Part shown: positions 1 to 9,836 of the stretch, in pieces | Numbering within the stretch: position 1 is the first letter of the stretch | Layout of the letters: each line of letters starts with the position of its first letter | From: Jackrogersella multiformis | Taxonomy: Eukaryota > Ascomycota > Sordariomycetes > Xylariales > Hypoxylaceae | Direction of reading: 5' to 3' | Assembly: GCA_902806575.1 (NCBI GenBank) | Contig: CADCXD010000001.1 | Coordinates: forward strand, 248,001 to 312,000 | DNA: 64,000 bases | Made by a program: the position numbers and the translations under genes | The notes under the pieces: model-generated | What the model saw: the letters and a program-made list of their open reading frames with translations, nothing else | Told to the model about the DNA's origin: nothing | Database searches by the model: none

Positions 1-975
1 TACCGCTTCCCTTGTCTTGGTGTGATCGGCCAGAAACTTCATCAAAGTTGACTTTCCGCTACCCGGTTTGCCCGATACCCAAAAGGCACCACCCGACTCG
101 CGAAGCTATCGCAAGAAATTACTGCCACTTGTTGCTTCTTGGTCTGACGGCTCGAAGATCCAGTTGAAAGTGCGTGCATGAGCCTCTGCAATGTTCTTAT
201 GTCTCGCTGGCCTGGACTGGTAATCTAGGCCACTCAAAATTGCCTGCTCCTTGGCAATGTCACGCTCTGCTACCGATAGGCGCGATGCCTTGTTCACCAG
301 CTCGTTGACCTCAGCAGACGAGAACGTGTTCTTAGACCCAAGTACATTTGATTTGTTGAATTTTGATTTCATTTCTGAGAGGTTGGAAGATACTTCATTG
401 AGCCTATCTGAATGTTGAAGTTGTAGAGCTTTGTTCTGCTTCTCGAGATTTTGCAACTGTTGATTCACGTTCCAGAGCCACTCGCTAGAGTTGTCTAGGT
501 AAATTTCAACCTCTGAATCGATAGGGTGGTCAGCTGCTTACTTCGATATAGCACATATATGCAATGTCATCATCGACTGCCGGTCTCTGAGACGGCTTAT
601 TAAGTTTTCGATTTCTTGTTCTTCTTTCCAAGCAATCTTTAACACAGCTCGGAAGCTCTTCCAGGCGCGATGACTTTCTACGCCGACCTTCAAGTCATTC
701 AGGACAGCTAGAAGGCGGGTGCAGTCAGCACTACATGAGTTGGCGATGCTTACGAGGGCGAGCTCGCCAGCTGATGATCGTGGATTTCCATTTCCAGCAA
801 GGAGACTATCACTAAGGATGGAGAGCTGTCCATATATTTCTTCCAATGCTGAGGTAGAACGTAATGTGCCTGTAGCAGACGTATAAACCTCAACACTCGC
901 TGACAATAGCTTGGTGGTAAATTTAATGAACTGAAGTACATTTCCTGCTAGTGAAATAGCCGATAAGGGCTCTTT
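1..975 (-). pseudogene. Disrupted NACHT/STAND-type NTPase gene, 5' part (runs off the left edge)
   Basis: Read leftward, the frame opens with a segment resembling the N-terminal domain of Pezizomycotina NACHT proteins: PLSAISLAGNVLQFIKFTTK then SASVEVYTSATG. A 57-nt intron (541..485, donor GTAAGC, with CTGAC inside) joins it in frame to a coiled-coil stretch, which leads to a P-loop (GKPGSGKSTLMKFL) at the left edge. Two lesions are visible. Where the family normally has ATG just before the E/D-P-L start, the codon is AAA (973-975), with a stop upstream at 982-984. In the conserved block before the P-loop, the codon between FLR and LRESGG is TAG (106-108), where relatives usually have Trp. 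Such proteins are NLR-like signalling ATPases of self/non-self recognition. I infer a decayed copy. A small upstream exon could supply a start codon, but the TAG would remain. The rest of the gene is outside the window. Confidence 0.7.
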
Positions 976-984
976 TTGAGCTTA

Positions 985-1751
985 TGAACCTACGGTTATG
1001 GTTCCTTTCTGAAGTATGTCAAGAAACCATGCCGGTTTGTGGACGGGACCTCGTCTCAAAGTTTATAAGATGGGTTACATAGTAAGGCTCTCCCCCTCAT
1101 GAGGCTGTGTCAGGTAGAAGGGGAGGCATATTAGAGCTGCATGTCCGAAAAACAGGATATTGATGTTGCACAAGAAATGCAGAGAGGAAGAGGAAGAGGA
1201 AGAGAGTGGCCGCCCTACGACGCCATGTCCACGCAGCCATCATCCGAGGTTGTTTTGAGCTGCAGCTTTCTATCTGGTAGGTAACTGCAGGTTGATTTTA
1301 GGCAGTGCCATTTTCCAAAGTGAGAGTCAATTGAAGTAACCATTCTGCTTTAATAATACATGAGGGAATACAAATGAATGGTTAAATTGTTGTAGTTGAG
1401 AAGATTGTGAAAGATAATTGTTGTAGGTATATGAAATGATAATAGACTTTAAGGTGGTGTATTATGTAAGTTAAAGTTCAGACAAGAAACAGCACACTTG
1501 GTTATGCTTATCTTGTATTCCGTACCTAGGTACCTAGGTAGTTAGCGTATAAGTATACCTAGGTAAGTAAAAGCGGAAGGCGGTGAAACTTTTCATCTAG
1601 CGGCAGAATCCCCCCACTAGCGCACTAGCGCAAAAAAATAATTTGGACCATAATTTAGACCATATTAATTTAAACCTGCCTCAAGTTTCGATTTGTCCGT
1701 CTTCCATACCACAATTCCGTCCTGTATCGCATAACTTTACAGTCGGTGCAG
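985..1751. other. Intergenic region upstream of ERB1
   Basis: About 770 bases with no gene recognised. It contains a pure GAGGAA-type purine run near 1185-1205 and a copy of the dispersed palindromic motif at 1523-1540. The last part is the probable promoter and leader of the ERB1 gene. Confidence 0.6.
1523..1540. repeat. Dispersed TACCTAGGTA palindrome (two overlapping copies)
   Basis: TACCTAGGTACCTAGGTA is its own reverse complement. The same core recurs through the intergenic DNA of the window, so it is a repeat family and not a site private to ERB1. Confidence 0.85.
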
Positions 1752-4118
1752 ATGGCTTCAACAAAATCAAATCTGAAGCGGAAAGCTTCCCTCGTCGAAG
1801 CGGATGGCCCAGATCAACTTCAATCTGACGATGAGTTCGGAGACGGTCTTCTCGAGGGTGTGTTGGACGACGAATCAGATGAAGAGGAATCCGAAGTAGG
1901 AGAAGACGACGACGACGACGACGACGATCACGATCACGATATCAACGGAGACGTACTCGGTGCTGACGATGACGAATTAAACAGCGACGATATACCAACA
2001 GATGATGAAGAGCTACAAAGGAAACAATTAGCAAACGGAGCTGAGTTCGACCAAGGGGATGTTGGCCCTCATTTTAGAGTCGAGACCGATGCCAACGGGG
2101 GAGTTAGATATGTCTACGATGATGTCGACCCTGTATACGACTCCGACGATACAGATGCCCAAGAACCTACAAACACCATCGGGGACATACCTCTCTCATT
2201 CTACGACTCATACCCTCACATAGGATATGACATCAACGGGAAGAAGATCATGCGTCCTGCCACCGGTGAAGCTCTAGATGCACTATTAGACAGTATTGAG
2301 GTGCCAAAGGGATGGACTGGCCTCACGGACCCGGCGACTGGCAAGCCATTGAATCTAAGCCAGGATGAGCTAGAGCTGCTACGACGAGTACAGATGAACG
2401 AGGTCCCTGAGGAAGGATATGACCCATATCCAGTAAGTTTCATCATTCATACAATACTTTGTTTTGGTCTAATATTCGTGTAGGATACTGTAGAATGGTT
2501 TACAAGTTTCGAAGAGACAATGCCATTGAGTGCAGCGCCGGAGCCGAAGCGACGCTTCTTGCCCTCAAAGCACGAAGCCAAGCGGATAATGAAACTAGTC
2601 AAGGCAATTCGGGAAGGTCGAATATTGCCATATAAACCTCCAGAGGAAAAACAAAGAGAAGAGGAAGAGGAAGAAGAGGTCCATTATGACTTATGGGCTG
2701 ACGAAATACCTCGGCCGCCTAACGTGATGCACATTCCCGCCCCCAAACTCGCTCCTCCTGGCTATGATCTTAGCTACAACCCACCCCCAGAATACCTCCC
2801 CACGGAGGATGAAAAGAAGGCTTGGGAAGAGACAGAGCCGGAAGAGCGAGAAAAGGAATACCTATCTCAAAAATACGACTCATTACGGAGAACTCCAGCA
2901 TACGACCGATTCGTTAAAGAGCGTTTTGAGAGGTGCCTTGATCTCTATCTTGCACCTCGGATACGGAAGAACAGGTTAAATATTGATCCAAACTCATTAC
3001 TCCCTAAGCTTCCCAGGCCTGAGGAGTTAAGACCATTTCCGACAGTTGCATCGATAGAGTACACTGGTCACGAGGGCAGAGTACGGTCGGTTGCTATCGA
3101 TCCGTCAGGGCAATGGCTTGCCAGTGGTGGTGACGACGGCACCGTGAGAGTATGGGGTCTCGCAGATGGCAAGCAGCAGTGGAAAGTCAAACTTAGTAGC
3201 GAGGACCCGGTAGACACCGTACGATGGCGACCGGGCCAAGATGCATCAATTCTTTCAGCAGCCGTGGCCGAGGATATTTTCTTAATGATTCCATCTTTCG
3301 GCAACCCGGAGCTGGAACAAGCTAGTCGTGATATACTAGACGCAGGATTCGGTTATGCCACCAACGGCAAGCAGCTTACAACAGCCAACGGGGCAGCACG
3401 AAAAGACCCGCCCGCGAAATGGTCGCGACCCGGAGCACGACTAGAAGACGAAGGAGTGCTATTAAAGACAACAGTTCGATCTCCTGTGAAAACTATCAGC
3501 TGGCACCGACGGGGAGACTTCTTCTGCACTGTGTCTCCCAGCGGCCAAAGGAGCTCCGTCGCTATCCACACACTGTCTAAGCATCTGACTCAGATTCCTT
3601 TCCGGAAACTCGCCGGACTGGCGCAGACAGCATCGTTCCATCCTCTGCGACCCCTTTTTTTCGTCGCAACCCAACGGTCGATACGCTGTTACGACCTTCA
3701 AAAGCAAGAGTTGATCAAAACCATCCAGCCCGGAGCCCGCTGGATTTCTTCATTCGATATACATCCTGGTGGTGATAATCTGGTTGTTGGGTCGTACGAT
3801 CGTCGTTTGCTCTGGCACGACCTTGAAATGTCGAACAGGCCGTATAAGACGATGCGATTCCATCCTCAGGCGATCAGGGCGGTAAGATTCCACCGGTCTT
3901 ACCCATTATTCGCGGACTGCAGTGACGACGGTACCCTGCAAATATTCCACAGCAAGGTTGTGAGCGACCTAATGGAAGGACCGACTATCGTTCCTGTCAA
4001 GATGCTCAAGGGACACAAGGTGGTCAACAAACTTGGTGTCACGGACGTTGACTGGCATCCGCAGCATCCTTGGTGTGTAAGTGCCGGGGCAGACGGGACT
4101 TGTAGATTATGGACATAA
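1752..4118 (+). CDS. ERB1: Ribosome biogenesis protein ERB1 (BOP1 homologue)
   Basis: Two exons, 1752-2432 and 2484-4118, separated by a 51-nt intron (GTAAGT ... CTAAT ... TAG), give 771 residues. The first ATG in the frame (1746) lies two codons upstream; MASTKSN at 1752 is chosen because it matches the usual start of the family, but 1746 is possible. Residues 1-115 are acidic with an Asp run. The BOP1NT region follows (about 120-395, including DTVEWFTSFEE and the KHEAKRIMKLV block). A WD40 propeller runs from about 423 to the C-terminus (GHEGRVRSVA, GGDDGTVRVW, then the final GADGTCRLWT). In yeast, Erb1 works with Nop7 and Ytm1 in the nucleolus to process 27S pre-rRNA and mature the 60S subunit. 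Length and domain order are normal and no lesion is seen. Expression is expected to follow ribosome biogenesis, but I found no clear regulatory site. Confidence 0.95.
2433..2483 (+). other. Intron of ERB1
   Basis: GT-AG intron of 51 nt with donor GTAAGT and a CTAAT branch-like site 13 nt before TAG. It joins ...DPYP to DTVEWF in phase 0. Confidence 0.9.
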
Positions 4119-4363
4119 GCCGGGCTTTATGGGGAGCGATAGGTGGGTGCCTACATAGTACATGTAGTGACATCCTAGGCAGGGTTCGCAAGACGTACGT
4201 TATAAAGAGTCATATAGCGAAGGCGTTTCACGCAAAATATACCTCTTATTATCTGGGATCCTTTTGTGTTCTCCCGGGGTGGATTCTATCACCGCAGCCT
4301 ATTGGCCTTGACCCACCCAGCTTTCAAAATTTCTTGACCATGGCGCCCAATCAGTATCATTGA

Positions 4364-4387
4364 CAATGCATATCTTGATATGCATTG
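4364..4387. repeat. Near-perfect hairpin downstream of ERB1
   Basis: Two 11-bp arms (CAATGCATATC and GATATGCATTG) are separated by only two bases (TT). It lies about 250 bases after the ERB1 stop codon and could form a tight hairpin in RNA or be a dyad site in DNA. Its function is unknown. Confidence 0.7.
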
Positions 4388-7136
4388 CCCGGCCATTCGC
4401 TATAAAGTTCCGCGAAGCATTCCAAGCATCGCGAGTGGCTAGCTAGCTCTGCATTTCTATGTACGTACACCAGCATGTCTAGGACCAACACTGTTGGCAA
4501 GGCATCATCCACCCGCCCTTAGTGCCCGACGACTCATGCCCCCTCCCCTTATATTGCTCTGCCCAAGATATTGTTACTCTTTGCTATCATCGATGTTCTA
4601 GAACATGTCTTCCTTGGTGCCTATTCATCCATATATCTGTTCACATCATAACGTCGAGAAGAGAAATCTCTCGTCAAACCGTATACATGCTCGTCTTAAC
4701 TTTGAGCAGCTGCTAACGCCGCCAAGGCTATAGCCCCTATCGCTCAACCCCGCTACTTGTGTGATTCACGACCGATGAGGGAGAGAAGAAGTAAAAGAGA
4801 TGGTGACGACGATGCTCTGCAGTAACTATTCGAGACCCTGTCGACGAAATCCGTCTCTGCTACGCGTTATTTAACTTGAAGGTGGTTATAATGGACACCC
4901 CATCGATTATTACGTCTACGAGGCTGTCTATCGGTCTCCGACCATGAACGAACATCAATGGCGCCCTTTACGAGCCCTAGTTTTGCCTAATATCATCGAA
5001 TCGAAGAATACTAGTTGATATGTGGACGACGAGGTGTCTAATAAGATGAAACGACGACTTTTTCGTTGGACTGGAGCTGCTCCTGTCTGCTTGTGATCCG
5101 TTTATCTAATGTATTAGCATATTGACAACATCCTATACGGCACTCTCAAGGAATAGCTCTGCTAAACTAAACAGTTCATCTTTTAGTACACTAATTGACT
5201 ATAACCCGGTTCTCGTCGACAAAATACAAGGACTACTAAGTGGATTATGGAATCTTAATGGTGACTTTTGATCGATGGAATCTAGAACTCTCTATAGGTA
5301 TCGAGAAAATGTAAGTCCCCTAATGCACTTTCCCCCTTGGGCTAAGGGATAGCAACAGGGCGAATCCTTGAACTAAACCATCCCGAGCGATCCGATTGTA
5401 TCCTCCAGACCAGCATAAGACAGCCCATTCACATTTTACTAGGATATACCGACCGAAAGCTCACCAGTAACATACATCTAGCTTCGCCATCGGTGTTCAA
5501 CAACGCGTCAAGGGCCAAAAGGACAACGAGTCCGTCTAACAACGAACATGCTGTCTATTTAATCATGTTTCAGTGGGACCATAGTGTTTAGTCGACTACA
5601 AAATTGAAAGAGCAGTTCTTATGCTAGTTAGGAAAACGAGTCGACGAAAGGTGATATGGCAGTAAGCTTAGGCTAGATGGATATAACAAGGCAGCCATGG
5701 ACCCAGGATACGGAAATCAAGTCTTGCGAGGAGGCATGACCAAACCCAACGTCGTCAAAATGTCTTCCTAGGACCGGTAGTCTGTTTATTGCCACCGCTA
5801 TCAGAGAACGACAAGCAGTTTCAGGGGGGGCCGGGCAGGGCAAAAAGAAGAAGAAAATAACCATGGAAGCTGTTTACTGCATTCTCGTACTCCCCGGACT
5901 CCGAACTCCGGGGGTGTTATATGCACCAGGTGGAAGACTGCATCGTGGTACGGCGCGATGTTTGCTTCCACGAGGCGCAGATACAAAAGCCCATAGTGCC
6001 GACCCCTTAAGAGCTGCGCCGCGCCGAGGAGTCTCGCTCGACCGCCAAACCAAGGAACACGCCCAAGAAAGACAATATGCATTGTGGCCGCCGGACCGAC
6101 TGACACCGAACAGAGCGTCGTAGAAATACCTAACGACGGGGCGCTACGCAAAAAAAAAAAAGAAAGAGCCAAAGGAGCAGGATACCAAGCCTCCAGGTTA
6201 TGAGAAACCGACAATACCGAGATACTTACTTACCCATTTCCAACGACACCGCGACAACGCCACGCACACTCCGGTCCGTGGCACCGACGGGATCTTCGGC
6301 GCCAAGCGCGACCCCTGAACGCCACAGAGCCGCCGCCGCCGCAACGGCCGCGGTGGTCCGTTACACAAGGTGGCAAAAGCACCCCGATATTACGGCCTAG
6401 CGGCGCAGCTCAAGGGCCCGGGAGACTCGACGTAGCACACGTCGCCGCGTGCACGGAAGAGCCGGCATGTCGGCGGCCAGACACACATCGCGGCCGTCAT
6501 GCGAGTGCCTACCTAGCCTAGGTGCGTAGGTCCGTCTAAAAGCACCGCGTCCAGTCCTTCAGCGCAGGAATCGCCTCCCCGCCTGCCCTCTCCGCGCGCC
6601 TCGCCATCCATCACACGGGGGGTCTTCGGGTCTATTCGCTCGACGCGCACCTCTGCGGTTCCCGCTCGGCGCAGACTCTTCCAGCGCCATCGTCTCCGCG
6701 GAGAAGAAGAAGCCTAAGAAAAAAAGTTTAAACTAAAAAGAATTAAAAAATTAAAAGAAAGAAAGAAAGCAGACCGACGAATCCATCACGCACCCACGAT
6801 CCCCCAACCCCAGCCGATGCGCGCGCCTCGGCCAATCGAGCACGCACGCCTGCGTCGCGGATCGCAGCCGGGCCGGGCCGGGGCTGGCAGGGGGCGGGGA
6901 GCAGGCGCCGCGAGCCAGTGGCTGCGTAGGGCGGACGACGTCGACACGCCATGCCATGCCATGCTATAATATGCCAGGCTATGTGATGACGAGATATGCG
7001 ATATGCATCTGTTGCCAGACTGCAAGGCGCGCGTCGGGGACCGCTGTTTGGGTTTACGTCTGGCTGACTACACTACTGATACCTACTTCTGCTTACCGCT
7101 GCCTGCTACTACTAGCCTGGGTACCCTAGGTAGGTA

Positions 7137-7170
7137 GGCAGGCTGGCAGGCTGGCAGGCTGGCAGGCTGG
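7137..7170. repeat. Tandem octamer repeat (GGCAGGCT)n
   Basis: About four copies of GGCAGGCT follow a TACCCTAGGTAGGTAG motif and run into GTAGGTATAGG. It looks like a minisatellite grown from the local TAGG/CAGG units. Confidence 0.85.
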
Positions 7171-7190
7171 TAGGTATAGGTAGGCAGGTG

Positions 7191-7218
7191 TATGTATGTA
7201 TGTATGTATGTATGTATG
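7191..7218. repeat. Tetranucleotide microsatellite (TATG)7
   Basis: Seven perfect TATG units, 20 bases downstream of the octamer repeat. A shorter run of the same unit recurs near 20209. Confidence 0.9.
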
Positions 7219-9104
7219 GCATGTACGGCATGCACGTACTGCATACCCGTCGAACCCGCCGGGTGGTCGCGGGATCGATCGATCGTACTGACCGCCCCGG
7301 ATCCGCGGCGCCGATGCAGGTGCGATGATATATGCTGGGTATGTATGTATATATGCAAGTATGCATATATGCAAGTAAGTCTCTTTTATTCCGGCTTACA
7401 TATCAAATATTTTTGACCCTGGACAGTTGGAGCAGTCTGACCGATGACATGACATCCATCACTGCCGCCTCGTCGCCCTTGGACCGGGGGTGGCCGGGGT
7501 CGTGTGGTGGGATGTGCGGACACGTCAACGCGGGTGCAGATCTTTTCTTCTTATTCCTTATTCCTTATTTCCTATTTCCTCCCTTCCTCCGGCATTGGAC
7601 GTGGACGTGGAGCGTATGCCTGTTTTTGAGGCTACAGAGCGGCAGCTCGCGAGGAGTGGACAGGAAGGAAAGGAAGGAAAAGGGGTGCGGTGTGCGTTTC
7701 AGCATGGAAAGTGCTGCATTTTCATATTTCGGGCTCTGCGGCCCGACTCGCGGGAGCGATGTGACGGATGTGCGGGAGAGATGGTCGAGGTACCTAGGGA
7801 GGTACTTGTGGGAATCTTGACCTTGATAGCTTTTTCTTCTGTTTTTATTTGATTTTATTTTTTTCCTCCCCCCTTTTCTTTTCCTCGCCCTTTTTTTCCC
7901 CTTCCCACTCTTGTATCTCATTGTCACTTTCTGCACTTCTCCAACTGGCGGAGAACTCCCCTCGCGATAATGCAGCAACCTTGCTAGCCTAGCCTGCTGT
8001 CTACGGATGAACTTCCGGTCGTCCTGTGCTTCGCCCCGGCACGCTGCACCTATGTACATAGTTGTACGGTTGCATCGTCGCACCGGCGAGCAAATGTTCC
8101 CGGCAGCCTGGCTACCGGACGACTAGCCATGCACGCAGACCTAAGACATGCGGGCCTAAGGCATGTAGCCAGGTGTTTGGGGTTGGGATGGGTTGGGTCG
8201 GGGCGTACCGCGCGGGCGGGCAAGTAAGGCTACGAGGGGAGGAAGGGAAAAAAAATTCGAGGACTGGATGGGGATGAAACCGCCTGCAGAAAAGCCCTCC
8301 CCGCATCTGACAAGCCTGAGTTAGGCTGCGTTTTTTTCTGAGTCGGAATGGAGGACGGTCGGGGACGTGTGTGGCGCTGCTAGGTGCGGAGAATAGGAGC
8401 GATGAAGAGATTGTTCAGGGTTGGAGTTTGGTTGGGGGTTGGGGTTGGGGGATTGGGTTGGGTTCGGGTTTACGTGACGAAGGAGCAAGGCCAAGATGAA
8501 AATGAATGACATTCCTCACCTGCGGTGTGATTGAAGCACGACGATCGTGACGGCGGTCGCGCCATGCAAGGCCAGCATGTACGATGAGGTACCTAGGGGC
8601 TCGCAGCTAGGGGCTTGGGATCTAGAAGGGGCCATACGGCGGCATGGCTTGGACTGACAGCGTCGCCATCGTCACCCCCCAAGGCTGTCACGTTCGAAGT
8701 CGAGCGGGATAGAGAAAGGGCAGGTTTGGGTTCACGTTGGGCCTCGACCGCGCCTCGCCGGGGATCGAATGTGCTGCTACGGAATAGGAAAGGTCGAAAA
8801 ATCATTTTGCATTACCCATCTGTCATTACATACATGATCCTCCCGAAGAAACAAACGTCCGCAACGCCGCAGAGCTACCTGAAACACGAATCTTTGTCAG
8901 ACCACCTGCCTATGTATCCTTTCCGTGGCCGCGAGCGAATAGGGAATGAGATCCAAAAGAAAAAAAGAAGGGAAGGTGGTTGAGCACCAAGCCTTATTAG
9001 TTGTCGAAACTACAAGCAAAAAACCGCCCCCCCAAAATTAACCTCTCCATGATGTTACCCGAAACGCCATCCTACCGTACCGAAATCATCTATGTTTGTC
9101 ATCG

Positions 9105-9836
9105 CTATGAAGCGTCGCGCATATCCTCCTCCGGAATGTCCCTCGCCCAGGTGTAGGGGTTAGCCGGGATGTCATTCTGCCACCCTCCGGCAGCGCGGAG
9201 GAAATCTGCGGTCCCATCATCAGCGGTCGACGAGACGAGGATGTAAGTGTTGCTCGTCGTCGAAGACTGGCTCCTGGAGCTCGATGGCAAATAGCTGGTG
9301 CTCCAGCCATAGCCTGTGTCGGCATATAAGTTCGGTCTCATCTGCGGTGTCACCCAGTCGGAGACGTTGCCGTTGTATGTGCCGGTCTGGTTGGCGCGGT
9401 CGAAAAAGGCCATGGCTTGACTGGTCAAGCGTTGGCCGCTCTGGCCTTGGCTTTGGTAATCAAAATCGACACAGAATGCCAAATCGGGACGAGTAGTGAA
9501 AATATCACCGGCTCTGAGTGTGCTATTCGTGCAAGCGGTCGAAGGGGGGTATGTCTGATTGGTATAGCTTCCGTCGGCTTCACTCATCACGTGCCCCGAG
9601 TCGGCCACGGTCCCGTCAGTACTGCCTGTATTGACGTTGGTGGGCCGCCTTGGGTGAGTGTTAGAGCCGCCGGGTTGGGTAGAGGAGAAGTTCTCGCCGT
9701 TAAGGTGCGGTGGGCGATGCTCGGTGTAGTTGCCGGTGTAGTAATGGTCTTGAACCTCCTCGGCGCGCTCCGGGTCCAGCTCGGAGTCTCGATCGTCGAT
9801 GAAGTTGTATTCGGGAACAAAGCTTTGGTGACTCAT
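9105..9836 (-). CDS. Hypothetical protein, 243 residues
   Basis: A single open frame with an ATG at 9836 (MSHQSFVPEYNFIDDRDSEL). I do not recognise the family. The product is hydrophilic and rich in Ser, Thr, Asn, Asp and Gly, with no signal peptide, no membrane segment and few charged clusters. The central part (GDIFTTRPDLAFCVDFDYQ, FFDRANQTGTYNGNVSDW) looks more ordered than the ends, and the C-terminus is GGWQNDIPANPYTWARDIPE. Codon use looks ordinary for the window, and the reverse strand also has open frames here. It stands alone, with 5 kb without genes on one side and 4.7 kb on the other, and its upstream leader contains TACCTAGGTG near 10121. It may be a lineage-restricted gene. The chance that the frame is not a gene is real, because no domain supports it. 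Confidence 0.55.
   Translation of the reverse strand: MSHQSFVPEYNFIDDRDSELDPERAEEVQDHYYTGNYTEHRPPHLNGENFSSTQPGGSNTHPRRPTNVNTGSTDGTVADSGHVMSEADGSYTNQTYPPSTACTNSTLRAGDIFTTRPDLAFCVDFDYQSQGQSGQRLTSQAMAFFDRANQTGTYNGNVSDWVTPQMRPNLYADTGYGWSTSYLPSSSRSQSSTTSNTYILVSSTADDGTADFLRAAGGWQNDIPANPYTWARDIPEEDMRDAS

Larger units (their letters stand above)
4119..9104. other. Gene-poor region, 5 kb
   Basis: No gene is recognised. Several open frames of 60-170 codons exist (for example 5801-6214 minus and 7565-8083 minus), but they lack recognisable domains, overlap one another on both strands and sit in low-complexity DNA. 6250-7000 is GC-rich, 7137-7218 holds tandem repeats, and 7850-7900 is a pyrimidine-rich run. 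Copies of the TACCTAGGTA family occur near 7120, 7790 and 8590. A transcribed non-coding RNA cannot be excluded from sequence alone. Confidence 0.55.

Noticed and set aside
5801..6214. 137-codon open frame on the minus strand in the gene-poor block
   Set aside because: No domain, overlaps two plus-strand frames of similar length, and lies in GC-rich low-complexity DNA. It does not look like a gene.
7083..7374. Tyr/His/Thr-rich frames on the minus strand
   Set aside because: These are translations of the TATG and GGCAGGCT repeats.
7332..8083. Overlapping 120-172 codon frames on both strands
   Set aside because: Composition reflects tandem repeats and pyrimidine runs (long Lys/Arg or Leu/Phe stretches). 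No conserved motif is seen on either strand.
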